Below are positions 7,956-17,400 of a stretch of DNA of 64,000 bases, piece after piece. Numbering within the stretch: the first letter of the stretch is position 1; every line of letters begins with the position of its first letter. The DNA is from JADGHX01 sp963837755 (GTDB lineage: Bacteria; Pseudomonadota; Gammaproteobacteria; Steroidobacterales; Steroidobacteraceae): positions 496,001 through 560,000 of the forward strand of contig CAWIOP010000002.1 in assembly GCA_963837755.1 (NCBI GenBank), written 5' to 3'. A model generated the notes under the pieces. The model was not told the origin of the DNA. It was given only the letters and a program-made list of their open reading frames with translations, and made no database searches. The position numbers and the translations under genes are program-made.

Positions 7956-10549
7956 GTGACGCGCGCGCACTCTTCGTGGGTCGTCCTCAAGTTCGGCGGC
8001 TACCAGCGTTTCGACGCTCGCCAACTGGAACAACATCGCGGCCGTCGTGAAGAAGCGCAGCGCCACGGGTGCCCAGGTGCTGGTCGTGCATTCGGCCGTC
8101 ACCGGCATCACCGACAAGCTCGAGAAACTGCTCGACGCCGCGCTTCAGCAGAAGCACGAGGAAGCCCTCGCGGTCATCGAGAAGCGCCATCGTGATCTTG
8201 CGGCCGAGCTCGGCATTGCCGTCAGCGCTGAGCTGGAAAAGCATTTCTCCGACCTGCGGCAGATTGCCGCGGGTGTCGCGCTCGTGGGCGAAGTCAGCGA
8301 CAGCACGCGCGCACGTCTCATGTCCAGCGGCGAGCTCATGGCCACCGAGATTGGCGCGCACTATCCTGCGCGAGCCAGGGCATCAACGTGAAGTGGGCGG
8401 ATGCCCGCACCCTGCTGAAGGCGCAAGAGCGCAAGAGCGCCTCCGCGAAGGCGAGCCTGCTGTCGGCCACCTGCAATTTCGCGCCGGATGCACAATTGCA
8501 GCAGCGCCTCACGGCGCTTGCGCCGGTGGTCATCACGCAGGGCTTCATCGCCAGCGACGAAGATGGCAACACCGTGCTGCTCGGGCGCGGCGGCTCGGAC
8601 ACGTCTGCCGCGTATCTGGCGGCCAAGCTCAATGCGTCGCGCCTGGAGATCTGGACCGACGTGCCCGGCATGTTCAGCGCCAATCCGCGCGCCACGCCCA
8701 CGGCGCGCCTGCTCAGGGCGCTGCATTACGATGAAGCGCAGGAGATTGCGAGCAACGGCGCCAAGGTGCTTCACCCGCGCTGCATTCTGCCGGCGCGCCA
8801 GTACGATATCCCGCTCTACGTGCTACGCCACGCAGACGCCGGATCTCGAAGGCACCGTCGCTCACGAGCGAAGGTGCCGATGGCGCCGCGCAGGTGAAGG
8901 CGGTCTGCCCTCAAGAAGGGCATCACGCTCGTGTCGATGGAAAGCCCGGGCATGTGGCACCAGGTGGGCTTCCTCGCGGACGCATTCCAGGTGTTCAAGG
9001 CACACGGCATGTCGGTGGACCTCGTCTCGACCTCGGAGACCAACGTCACGGTGTCGCTGGACCCGCAGGCGAATTCGCTCGACCGGCACCTGCTCGATGC
9101 GCTCGTTGCAGACCTCTCGAAACTCTGCCGCGTGCAGGTGATCGGGCCGTGCGCGTCGGTCAGCCTCGTCGGCCGCAACATCCGCGCCATCCTGCACAAG
9201 CTGGGCGACGCGCTCGAGTTGTTCGCCGAGCAGAAGATCTATCTGGTCAGCCAGGCCGCGAACGATCTGAATTTCACGTTCGTCGTCGACGAGAACCAGG
9301 GCGACCGCCTGGTCGACCAGTTGCACGAGATGCTCATTCGTCCGGTGCCGGGCGATCGGGTGCTCGGGCCCACGTGGGAGCAGCTTTTCGCGAAGCCCTC
9401 CGACGACGTCGTGCGCACGCCAGTGTGGTGGCGCACGAAGCGTGAGCAACTGCTGTCGCTGCTGAAAGATCGCCGACTGCGCCTACGTCTACGACGTGGC
9501 CTCGGTCACCGCGGCGGCGCGTGCCCTCCGCGGCATCAAGTCTGTCTCGCGCGTGCATTACGCCATGAAGGCAAACCCGCATCCCGACCTGCTGCGCGCG
9601 TTGTATGCCGAGGGTGTTTACCCCGAGTGCGTCTCGCGTGGGGAAGTGGAGCGCGTGCTGTCATGCCTGCCGGACATCGACCGCTCGCACATCCTGTTCA
9701 CGCCGAATTTCGCGCCGCGCGATGAATACGAATGGGCGGTTGGGCAGGGCGTGCAGATGACGGTGGACAACACGTTCGTGCTCGAAAAGTGGCCGGATGT
9801 GTTCCGCGGTCGCGAGGTCTTCGTGCGCGTGGATACGGGCACCGGCCGCGGCCATCACCATCACGTGCGCACGGCCGGCACGCATTCGAAGTTCGGCGTG
9901 CCGCTCTCGGAGCTGCCGCAGCTCGCCGGGCTTGCGAAGAAGGCGGGCGCCAGGGTTGTCGGCCTGCACGCCCACACCGGCAGCGGCGTATTCGACGTGC
10001 GCAACTGGGAACAGACGGCCGCACAGCTTGCCGGCCTCATCGAGCAGTTTCCGGACGTTCGCGTCGTCGACGTAGGCGGGGGCCTGGGCGTGCCCGAGCG
10101 CGCGGACCAGCCGGGCGTGGACCTGGCGAAACTCGATACCGCGCTCGCCGCCGTGAAGGCGGCGTTCCCGAAGCTCGATCTGTGGATGGAGCCAGGGCGC
10201 TACTTCGTGGCCGCCGCCGGCGTGCTGATCGCGCGGGTGACGCAGCTCAAGTCGAAGGGCAGCGCGCGCTACGTGGGTATCGCCACCGGAATGAACTCTC
10301 TCATCCGGCCGGCGCTCTATGGCTCGTATCATGAGATCGTGAATCTCACCCGGCTCGAAGAGACGGGCACGGAGCTCGCCGACATCGTGGGGCCTATTTG
10401 CGAAAGCTGCGGACATTCTCGGCCACGACCGCCTGTTGCCTCCCACGCAGGAAGGCGACGTGCTGCTCGTGGCGAACGCCGGCGCATACGGGCGGGCCAT
10501 GAGCTCCACGTACAATCTGCGCGACCCGGCGGTCGAGATCTGCATCTAG
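7956..10549 (+). CDS. lysAC: Bifunctional aspartokinase/diaminopimelate decarboxylase (frameshifted)
   Basis: Encodes the first and last steps of lysine synthesis in one chain. A GTG start at 7956, with AGAGG about eight bases upstream, gives the aspartokinase start SSWVVLKFGG. The kinase continues as GRGGSDTSAAYLAAKL and ASNGAKVLHPR, then the ACT region (KKGITLVSMESPGMW). The decarboxylase half shows the PLP-lysine motif VHYAMKANPHPDLL, HAHTGSGVFD and VVDVGGGLGVPE, and ends SSTYNLRDPAVEICI. As given, the frame changes at about 7998, 8372, 8835, 8915, 9475 and 10405. All pieces are in order and conserved, so I treat it as one functional gene with sequence errors. A second possible end, in another frame, is 10602. 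The fusion is known from xanthomonads and relatives. Confidence 0.85.
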
Positions 10550-10591
10550 GGCCAGCCGCGGCACCCCGGGTCGAACGCATGATCATCTTCG

Positions 10592-12919
10592 ATGGCGCGT
10601 AAGAAAGGCTTGCTTCGCCGGCTGCTGTGGGGCGCGCTGATCGCGGTCGGCGTGGTGCTCATCGTCTGCGCCGCGCTCTTCATTCATCTGGACCGGCAGG
10701 TCACGAAGCAATTCGAGGGGCGGCGCTGGACGCTGCCGGCGCAGGTGTACGCCGCGCCGCTGGAGCTGTACGCGGGCCTGCAGCTTTCCGGCCCGCAGCT
10801 CGAAGCTGAGCTGCAGCGGCTGCAGTATCGCGAAGTCGGCAAGCTGGAGCGCCCCGGCACATACCGGCGGCAGGGCTCGCGCTATGAAGTGGCGCTGCGC
10901 GGCGCGCGCTTCGCGGACGAGACGCGTGCCGCACAGATTCTCGTCATCAACACGTCCGATGGCACCATCACCGGTCTCACCGACAGCAAGGCGCAGGAAG
11001 TGCCGATTGCCCGCTTCGAGCCGCTGCTGATCGGCAGCATCTTTCCGACACATGGCGAAGATCGAATGGTGCTGCAGCCGTCGGACGTGCCGCCGCTGCT
11101 GCCCGCGGCGCTGAAGGCGGTGGAAGACCGCAAGTTCGATCATCACCACGGCGTCGACCCTGTGGCCATCGCGCGCGCCGTGTGGGCGAACGTAAAGGCC
11201 GGCGGCATTGCACAGGGCGGCAGCACACTCACGCAGCAGCTCGTGCGCAGCTACTTCCTGACCACCGACCAGACCCTGAGCCGCAAGCTGCGCGAGGCGG
11301 CCATGGCGCTCGCGCTGGAGCTGCATTTCACCAAGGCGGATCTCATGAACGCCTACGTGAACGAGATCTATCTCGGGCAGGATGGCGAGCGCGCCATGCA
11401 CGGCTTTGGCCTCGCGAGCCAGTTCTATTTCGGCAAGCCGCTGGCGGAGCTCGATCTCTCCGAGGTCGCGCTGCTCGTCGCCGTAGTGCGCGGGCCGTCG
11501 TATTACGACCCTCGCCGGCATCCGCAGCGCGTGAAGGCGCGGCGGGATCTCGTGCTGAAGGTGCTGGCGGAGCGGCGTGTCATCAAGCAAGAAGACGCCG
11601 CCGCCGCCATCAACCGCCCGCTCGGCGTCGTTGCCCGCAGCGCTGGTGCCTACTATCCCGCTTACCTCGATTTCGTTCGGCGCACGCTTCGCCGCGACTA
11701 CCGTGAGGAAGACCTGACGGAGGCGGGGCTGCGCATCTATACGAGCCTCGACGCCCGTGCGCAGGATGTCGCAGAGCGTGCGCTGGAGCAGGAGCTGACG
11801 CGGCTCGACAAGGCGCGCGCCGCCATGGCGAAGAAGAAATCCGGCGTGACGGAGAACCCGGCGCCGCTGCAGGCGGCCGTCGTCGTCACCGCGCCCCAGA
11901 GCGGCGAGGTCATTGCGCTCGTGGGTGGCCGGCACGTGGGATACAACGGCTTCGACCGCGCGCTCGATGCCACGCGGCCCATGGGCTCGCTCGTGAAACC
12001 GTTCGTGTACCTCACGGCGCTCGAAACCAGGCGCTACACGGCCGCCACCATCATCCAGGACGAGCTCATCGACGTGCGGCTGAAGAACGGCACGCACTGG
12101 AAGCCGCAGAATTTCACGAAGGAAATCCATGGGCCGGTGCCGGTCGCGCGCGCGCTGTCGGAATCCCTGAACCTGGCGACGGTGGGGCTCGGGCTCGATG
12201 TGGGCCTGCCCAACGTCACGAAAACGCTGCAGCGATTCGGGTTGCAGCGAAAGCCGCTCGAAGTGCCCGCCATGACGCTGGGCGCGGTGGACATCACGCC
12301 GCTCGAGGTTGCGCAGATCTACAGCAGCCTTGCGAGCGGCGGCTTCCGCACGGAGCTGCGCGCCGTGCGCGCCGTGATCAGCGACGACGGCAAGCCGTTG
12401 CGCGCGTTCCCGCTCGAAGTGACCCAGGTGGCGGATGCGGACTCCGTGCAGCAGCTGAACCGCATGTTGGAGCTCGTGATGGAGCACGGCACCGGCCGCG
12501 CGGCGCGCAGCGTGCTGCCGCCCGGTCTCGTCGTGGCGGGCAAGTCCGGCTCCTCTTCAGAGCTGCGGGACAGCTGGTTCGCCGGCTTCTCGGGCTCACA
12601 CGCCGCGGTAGTGTGGGTGGGTTACGACGACAATCGCCCTACGGGGTTTACCGGGTCATCCGGTGCGCTGACGGTGTGGGCGCGACTGATGGCGAACCTC
12701 GACACCACGCCGCGCAATGCGCCGTTGCCGGAGTCGCTGGTCAGCGTGCCTATTGAATTTGCGACGGGGCTGCGGGCCGATCCCCTCTGCGGGGAAGATG
12801 TGGTCACGGTCGCGGTTCCGGTTGGCGCGGAGCCGGCGTGGAAGCCCGGGTGTGAGGACGGCGGCGCGACGATCGTGGAGAAGGCCGGCGAGTGGCTGCG
12901 CGACTTGATTCGTCACTGA
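10592..12919 (+). CDS. mrcB: Penicillin-binding protein 1B (bifunctional peptidoglycan synthase)
   Basis: An inner-membrane class A PBP that polymerises and cross-links peptidoglycan; 775 residues. A short basic N-terminus and one membrane helix (about residues 9-31) lead to the UB2H-type linker. The glycosyltransferase GT51 domain has catalytic Glu at about 178 in AVEDRKFDHHHGVDP, and GGSTLTQQLVR. The transpeptidase has GSLVK with Ser466 and Lys469, SESLN, and KSGSSSELRDSW in place of KTG. The start codon at 10592 follows the end of lysAC closely. The next gene, 26 bases on, is the likely activator lipoprotein LpoP, the same pairing as in Pseudomonas. Confidence 0.95.
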   Translation: MARKKGLLRRLLWGALIAVGVVLIVCAALFIHLDRQVTKQFEGRRWTLPAQVYAAPLELYAGLQLSGPQLEAELQRLQYREVGKLERPGTYRRQGSRYEVALRGARFADETRAAQILVINTSDGTITGLTDSKAQEVPIARFEPLLIGSIFPTHGEDRMVLQPSDVPPLLPAALKAVEDRKFDHHHGVDPVAIARAVWANVKAGGIAQGGSTLTQQLVRSYFLTTDQTLSRKLREAAMALALELHFTKADLMNAYVNEIYLGQDGERAMHGFGLASQFYFGKPLAELDLSEVALLVAVVRGPSYYDPRRHPQRVKARRDLVLKVLAERRVIKQEDAAAAINRPLGVVARSAGAYYPAYLDFVRRTLRRDYREEDLTEAGLRIYTSLDARAQDVAERALEQELTRLDKARAAMAKKKSGVTENPAPLQAAVVVTAPQSGEVIALVGGRHVGYNGFDRALDATRPMGSLVKPFVYLTALETRRYTAATIIQDELIDVRLKNGTHWKPQNFTKEIHGPVPVARALSESLNLATVGLGLDVGLPNVTKTLQRFGLQRKPLEVPAMTLGAVDITPLEVAQIYSSLASGGFRTELRAVRAVISDDGKPLRAFPLEVTQVADADSVQQLNRMLELVMEHGTGRAARSVLPPGLVVAGKSGSSSELRDSWFAGFSGSHAAVVWVGYDDNRPTGFTGSSGALTVWARLMANLDTTPRNAPLPESLVSVPIEFATGLRADPLCGEDVVTVAVPVGAEPAWKPGCEDGGATIVEKAGEWLRDLIRH

Positions 12920-12945
12920 TCGCGCGGCGCGGCTATCATGTTCGC

Positions 12946-13476
12946 ATGATGCTTCGTACGGTCGTTGTCGCCTGCTCGGCCTTGTTTCTCGTGGCGTGCC
13001 AGTCGTTGTACGGGCCACCGGTCTCCCGTCCCTCGCCGCAGCCCCAGCCGGGCACGCCGCAACCTCAACCCAGCACGCCGGAGCCGCAGCAGCCGGTTCC
13101 TACTCCCGTGCCTCTGCCACCGCAGCAGCCCCCCAAGGAATTCCGCCTGAGCGCGGCATCTGCGGCGCTCGTGAAGCAGAGCCGTGCGCAATCCGTTAAG
13201 GGTGAGTACCCGGCGGCCGTCGCAACGCTGGAGCGCGCATTGCGCATCGAGCCGGACAATCCGCTGGTGTGGCTGGAGTTGGGGCAAGTGCATCTCGCCT
13301 CGCGTAATGCGCCGCAGGCCGAGAGCATGGGCCGCAAGGCAGTGGCGCTCGCCACGGGCAACCCCGGCCTGCAGTCGACCGCGTGGAGACTGGTGGGCGA
13401 TGCCCTCCGCTCCCGGGGCCGCGATCTCGATGCGACCGAGGCCTATCAGCGCGCCGCGATGGCGTCGCCGCGCTGA
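12946..13476 (+). CDS. lpoP: TPR outer-membrane lipoprotein, probable PBP1B activator LpoP
   Basis: A 176-residue lipoprotein. The signal peptide MMLRTVVVACSALFLVAC ends in lipobox LVAC with Cys18. Next comes a 45-residue Pro/Gln-rich spacer (PQPQPGTPQPQPS type), long enough to reach from the outer membrane into the cell wall. The rest is helical with tetratricopeptide character (EYPAAVATLERALRIEPDNP, then LVWLELGQVHLASRN). In Pseudomonas aeruginosa a TPR lipoprotein encoded next to PBP1B (LpoP) activates that synthase. Architecture and the position immediately after mrcB support the same role. I set the start at the first of two adjacent ATGs. No sequence alignment was possible. Confidence 0.8.
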   Translation: MMLRTVVVACSALFLVACQSLYGPPVSRPSPQPQPGTPQPQPSTPEPQQPVPTPVPLPPQQPPKEFRLSAASAALVKQSRAQSVKGEYPAAVATLERALRIEPDNPLVWLELGQVHLASRNAPQAESMGRKAVALATGNPGLQSTAWRLVGDALRSRGRDLDATEAYQRAAMASPR

Positions 13477-13557
13477 CGGCGCGTTGGCGCATGCCTGCAT
13501 GGGGGGGCGCGCGCACACCACATCATCGCGTCGGCGCAGCCGCCTCGCTCGCCGGCA

Positions 13558-14208
13558 CTACTTGCCGGCGTGGCGCGACTCAAGCTCTGCCACCACGCTC
13601 GCCAGCGTGACGCCGCGGCTCTTGAGCAGCACCAGCAGGTGAAACAGCAGGTCCGCCGATTCCGAGATGACTTTCTCGTCGCCTTCGGCGACCGCGGCCA
13701 GCGCCACTTCGAGGCCTTCCTCGCCCACTTTCTGCGCGATGCGCTTCGGGCCCTTCGCGAACAGGCGCGCGGTGTAGCTGCCTTCCGGATTCTCGGTGAC
13801 ACGCTGCTCGATGACGCCCTCGAGCGTGCTCAGAAAGCCGAGCTTGCTCACGGCGGCGGCCATGCCGTCGCCGAAGCACGTGACGGTGCCGACGTGGCAC
13901 ACAGGCCCATTGGGGCGAGCGGTGATGAGCAGCGCATCCCGATCGCAGTCCGCGCGCACTTCGACGAGGTCGAGCACGTGGCCCGAGGTCTCACCCTTCA
14001 TCCAGAGGCGCTGCTTGCTGCGGCTGTAGAACACGACGCGGCGGCGCTCGAACGTGGCGGCCAACGCTTCCGCGTTCATGTAGCCGAGCATGAGCACTGC
14101 GCCGGTGTCGGCGTGCTGCACGACTGCCGGAAGCAGGCCATCGCCTTTGCCGAAGTCGAGCGTGCGCGCGTCGTCGGATGTGATGCATTGACCAGGTGTG
14201 TGGGTCAT
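13558..14208 (-). CDS. hisI: Phosphoribosyl-AMP cyclohydrolase / phosphoribosyl-ATP pyrophosphatase
   Basis: A bifunctional HisIE enzyme of 216 residues catalysing steps 2 and 3 of histidine synthesis. The HisI half shows LMLGYMNAEAL, RRRVVFYSRSKQRLWMKGETSG and the metal-site cysteine pattern around DCDRDALLI, then VCHVGTVTCF. The HisE half contains GPKRIAQKVGEEGLEVALAA and ADLLFHLLVLL. It is the last gene of the his operon; its ATG overlaps the hisF stop by four bases. Intact in this sequence. Confidence 0.95.
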   Translation of the reverse strand: MTHTPGQCITSDDARTLDFGKGDGLLPAVVQHADTGAVLMLGYMNAEALAATFERRRVVFYSRSKQRLWMKGETSGHVLDLVEVRADCDRDALLITARPNGPVCHVGTVTCFGDGMAAAVSKLGFLSTLEGVIEQRVTENPEGSYTARLFAKGPKRIAQKVGEEGLEVALAAVAEGDEKVISESADLLFHLLVLLKSRGVTLASVVAELESRHAGK

Positions 14209-14973
14209 GGGCGAATCTCGATGCCGGCGGCACGCAGCTCTTTCTTCAGCTCGCGCACCACGATTGTGCCGGAGTGGAACACGCTGGCAGCCAACGCTGC
14301 ATCGACGCCGGCTTTCTGGAAAACGTCACGGAAGTGCTCGACCGCGCCCGCGCCGCCCGAGGCGACGAGCGGCACGGAGCATATCTCGCGTGCGGCCTGC
14401 AGCTGCTCGATGTCATAGCCACGCTTCACGCCGTCACTGCCCATGCAGTTGAGCACGATCTCGCCGGCGCCGCGGTCCTGCACTTCGCGCACCCACTGAA
14501 GCGTGTCGCGGCCGGAATCGCGCGTGCGATTCGGGTCGCCGGTGAACTGGTACACGCGCCAGCCATCGGCCGTCTCATGGCTGTCGATGCCGACCACGAC
14601 GCACTGCGCGCCGAAGCGCGCGCTCAGGGCGTCGATGAGCGGCGGGTCCGCGAGCGCAGGGGAGTTCACGGAAATCTTCTCCGCGCCGGCGTTCAGCACG
14701 GCTTCGGCATCGGCCACGGAGCGGATGCCGCCGGCCACGCAGAAGGGAATGTCGAGCACCGCGCGCCACCCGGCTCACCCACTCGCGATCCACGGAACGG
14801 CCTTCGGGGCTCGCGGTGATGTCGTAGAACACGAGCTCGTCCGCGCCTTCATCGCGATAGCGCTCGGCCAGATCGAGGATGTCGCCCACGACCACGTGGT
14901 CGCGAAAGCGCACGCCCTTTACGACCTGGCCGTCGCGGACGTCGAGGCAGGGGATGATGCGTTTGGCAAGAAT
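14205..14973 (-). CDS. hisF: Imidazole glycerol phosphate synthase cyclase subunit (one frameshift)
   Basis: HisF closes the imidazole ring using ammonia delivered by HisH. The N-terminal piece reads LAKRIIPCLDVRDGQVVKGV with catalytic Asp in CLDV, then ADELVFYDITASPEGR. The second piece starts LDIPFCVAGGIRSVADAEAV and contains the second catalytic Asp in ECMGSDG-type context (LNCMGSDGVKRGYD). One indel at about 14760 separates them. No ATG or GTG precedes LAKRII; the matching frame begins at ATT (14971-14973), so the start may itself hide an error. Total length, about 255 residues, is normal. It overlaps hisA at one end and hisI at the other. Confidence 0.88.
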
Positions 14974-15695
14974 GGTCGCAACTCCTCGGAAGTGATGCGC
15001 TGTTCCAGCAGCGCCTTGCCGCTCACGGCGGCGGCCATGCCGAGCGACGCAAGCGCGGCGAGATCCGCCGCGTCACGCACGCCGCCGGACGCCTGCCACG
15101 CGATCTGCGGGTAGCGTTCCAGGGCACGGCGGTAAAGATGCAGGTTCGGGCCGGTGAGGGCGCCGTCGCGCTCGATGTCGGTGCACAGCACGTGCTTCAG
15201 GCCGACGGGCAGGAACGGCTCCAGCGCGTTCCACAGCGTGACGCCAGTGCCTTCCGTCCAGCCGCGCGTGCGCACGCGCGGCTCGCCCGCTGCGTCCACT
15301 TGCACGTCGAGCGCAAGACAGATGCGGTCGGGGCCGAAACGCTTGAACCACGAGGCAACTTCCACCGGGCGTTCGACAGCGGCGCTGCCGATGACGACGC
15401 GTTCGACGCCTTGCGCCAGCACGTCCTCGATAACTTCGGCGGAGCGCATGCCCCCGCCCACCTGTATGCGCAACGCGCCCTGGGCGGCGAGCGCGACGAT
15501 GGTGGGGCGGTTGGCGAGCACACCGTCTTTCGCGCCGTCGAGGTCCACCACGTGCAGCCAGGTGGCACCGAAGCCGCGATAGCGGGCGAGCAGGTCGAGC
15601 GGCTCGTACTCGTATCGCGTCTCCGCGTTGAAGTCGCCCTTGAACAGGCGCACGCAGCGACCGTTGCGCAGATCGATGGAGGGAATCAGCAGCAT
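14919..15695 (-). CDS. hisA: Phosphoribosylformimino-5-aminoimidazole carboxamide ribotide isomerase
   Basis: A (beta/alpha)8-barrel isomerase, step 4 of histidine synthesis. The start MLLIPSIDLRNGRCVRLFKG carries the first catalytic Asp in SIDL. Further family motifs are LHVVDLDGAKDG, IQVGGGMRS, VVIGSAAV and, with the second catalytic Asp, CTDIERDGALTGPNL. About 259 codons run to a stop at 14919, a little longer than usual; the last 15 or so residues overlap hisF. Upstream, no stop codon separates it from the end of hisH in the same frame (see findings). Confidence 0.9.
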   Translation of the reverse strand: MLLIPSIDLRNGRCVRLFKGDFNAETRYEYEPLDLLARYRGFGATWLHVVDLDGAKDGVLANRPTIVALAAQGALRIQVGGGMRSAEVIEDVLAQGVERVVIGSAAVERPVEVASWFKRFGPDRICLALDVQVDAAGEPRVRTRGWTEGTGVTLWNALEPFLPVGLKHVLCTDIERDGALTGPNLHLYRRALERYPQIAWQASGGVRDAADLAALASLGMAAAVSGKALLEQRITSEELRPFLPNASSPASTSATARS

Positions 15696-16314
15696 CGGCT
15701 CAGCCTGCAGAAAGTTGGCCAGGATGCGCGAGCCCGTTTTGGCCGAGCGCTCCGGATGAAACTGGGTGCCCCAGAAATTTCCACGGCGCACCACTGCGGA
15801 GACCTGCGCGCCGTAGTCCGTGCGCGCCAGGGTGATGTCGGAGACGGGGGCGGCGTAGCTGTGCACGAAGTACACATAGTCTGTATCCGCCACGTTCTGT
15901 AGCAGCGGGTCATCGCGGAGGCTGATGAGCGTGTTCCAGCCCATGTGCGGCACGGGGCGGCCGGGTTCCGCCTTCAGCTTCCTGACCGTGTCGGGGATGA
16001 TGCCCAGGCAATCGACCGGCGCCTTCTTCCGAATGCTTGAACAGCAACTGCATGCCCAGGCAGATGCCGAGCACCGGTTGCTTCAGTGTGGGCATCACCT
16101 CGGCGAGCCCCGACGCATGCAGGCGCTCCATGGCGTCTGCCGCGGAGCCCACGCCCGGAAGGATTACGCGTTCGGCGCTCTGCACTTCGCGCGGGCTGGT
16201 GGTGACGGTGGCCGGCGCGTTGAGGCGCTCCAGTGCGAACTGCAGGGAGGCGAGGTTTGCGCCGCCGCTATCAATGATCACTGTATTTCGGGCGGTATTG
16301 GAAACCGTGCTCAT
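15696..16314 (-). CDS. hisH: Imidazole glycerol phosphate synthase glutaminase subunit (frameshifted)
   Basis: A class I glutamine amidotransferase that feeds ammonia to HisF. The first piece (from 16314) has VIIDSGGANLASLQFALERL, VILPGVGSA and the nucleophile motif GICLGMQLLF. After an indel at about 16025 the second piece continues PHMGWNTL and includes the catalytic His/Glu in FWGTQFHPERS, ending at ILANFLQAEP. The frame then runs on into hisA without a stop. The catalytic triad Cys-His-Glu is complete when the two pieces are joined. Confidence 0.85.
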
Positions 16315-16324
16315 GGGCTTGGTG

Positions 16325-17400
16325 CTACAGCACGCCTTTGGTCGTGGGCAGGTCGTCGCCTTCGCGGCGGAACGCCTGCCGAAGGGCGCGGCCCACGCCT
16401 TTGAAGCAGGCCTCGACCATGTGATGGGTGTTCTCGCCCGTCACGCTGACATGCACGGCCGCGCCGAGCGTGTCGGCCAGCGAGCGGAAGAAGTGCGGCA
16501 CGAGCTCGGTGGGCAGGCCGCCCACCTGGTCGCGGCCGAACTGGCCTTCGAAAGTGGCGTAGGCGCGGCCGGAGAGGTCGATGGCGACCTGCGCCTGCGC
16601 TTCGTCCATCGGCAGCAGGAAGCCGTAGCGGCCGATGCCCCGCCTTGTCGCCGAGCGCGCGGCGCAGGCATTCGCCCAGCGCGAGCGCGCAGTCTTCGAC
16701 GGTGTGGTGCTCGTCGATGTGCAGGTCGCCCTTGCAGTTGAGGCGCAGCGAGAAGCCGCCGTGCTTGGCCAGCTGCTCCAGCATGTGATCGAAGAAGCCG
16801 ATGCCGGTTGCGACCTGGATGGGCGTCGGTGGCGTCGAGATCGACGGCGACGTCGATCTCGCGTTTCCTTCGTCTTGCGCTCGGTGCGCGCGCGGCGGGC
16901 CGTGAGCTTGCGCACGATGGCGGGCCAGGTTTCATCGGGCGTGCCGTTCCGGCGCACCTTCATGCCGCGGATACCAGGTTCTGCGCGAAGACGAGGTCGG
17001 TGTCCCGATCGCCGATCATGGCGCTGCGTTCGGCGTCCATGCCTTTCTCGCGCACGTAGTCTTCGACGAGTACGGGTCTTGGGCTTGCGGCAGTCGCAGG
17101 CGTCGGTCTGGAGGTGCGGGCAGACGAACACGGCGTCGAACTCGATGCCCTGCGAGCTGAAGGCGTCGAGCATGAACTGGTGCGCGCCGTCGAAGTGCGC
17201 CTGCGGGAAGCTCGCCGTGCCGAGGCCGTCCTGGTTGGTGACGATGACGAAGCGATAGCCGAGCTTGCGCAACTGCGCGAGCGCGGCGAACACGCCCGGC
17301 ATGAAGCGGACCTTGGCGAGCGAATCGACCTGCAGGTCGGCGGCTCCTCGATGAGCGTGCCGTCGCGGTCGACGAACAGTACAGGGGAAGGTGAGCTCAT
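16325..17400 (-). CDS. hisB: Histidinol-phosphatase / imidazoleglycerol-phosphate dehydratase (frameshifted)
   Basis: Bifunctional HisB. The HAD-type phosphatase half begins SPVLFVDRDGTLIEEP with the DxDGT nucleophile motif, continues FVIVTNQDGLGTASFP, and shows zinc-site pieces around CPHLQTDACDCRKPK. The dehydratase half has GFFDHMLEQLAKHGGFSL, the metal-binding HIDEHHTVEDCALALG and TGENTHHMVEACFKG, ending DDLPTTKGVL. At least five indels break the frame between about 17340 and 16640. The gene starts at 17400, overlapping the hisC stop by four bases. The complete dehydratase C-terminus argues against decay. Confidence 0.85.

Noticed and set aside
7956..10549. Programmed frameshifting in lysAC and the other broken genes
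   Set aside because: Too many sites per gene, both +1 and -1, with no shared slippery sequence or downstream structure, and genes not known to use recoding.
10583..12487. A 634-codon open frame antisense to mrcB
   Set aside because: High GC leaves antisense frames open; the product is His/Arg/Gln-rich with no recognisable domain, while the plus strand encodes a complete PBP1B.
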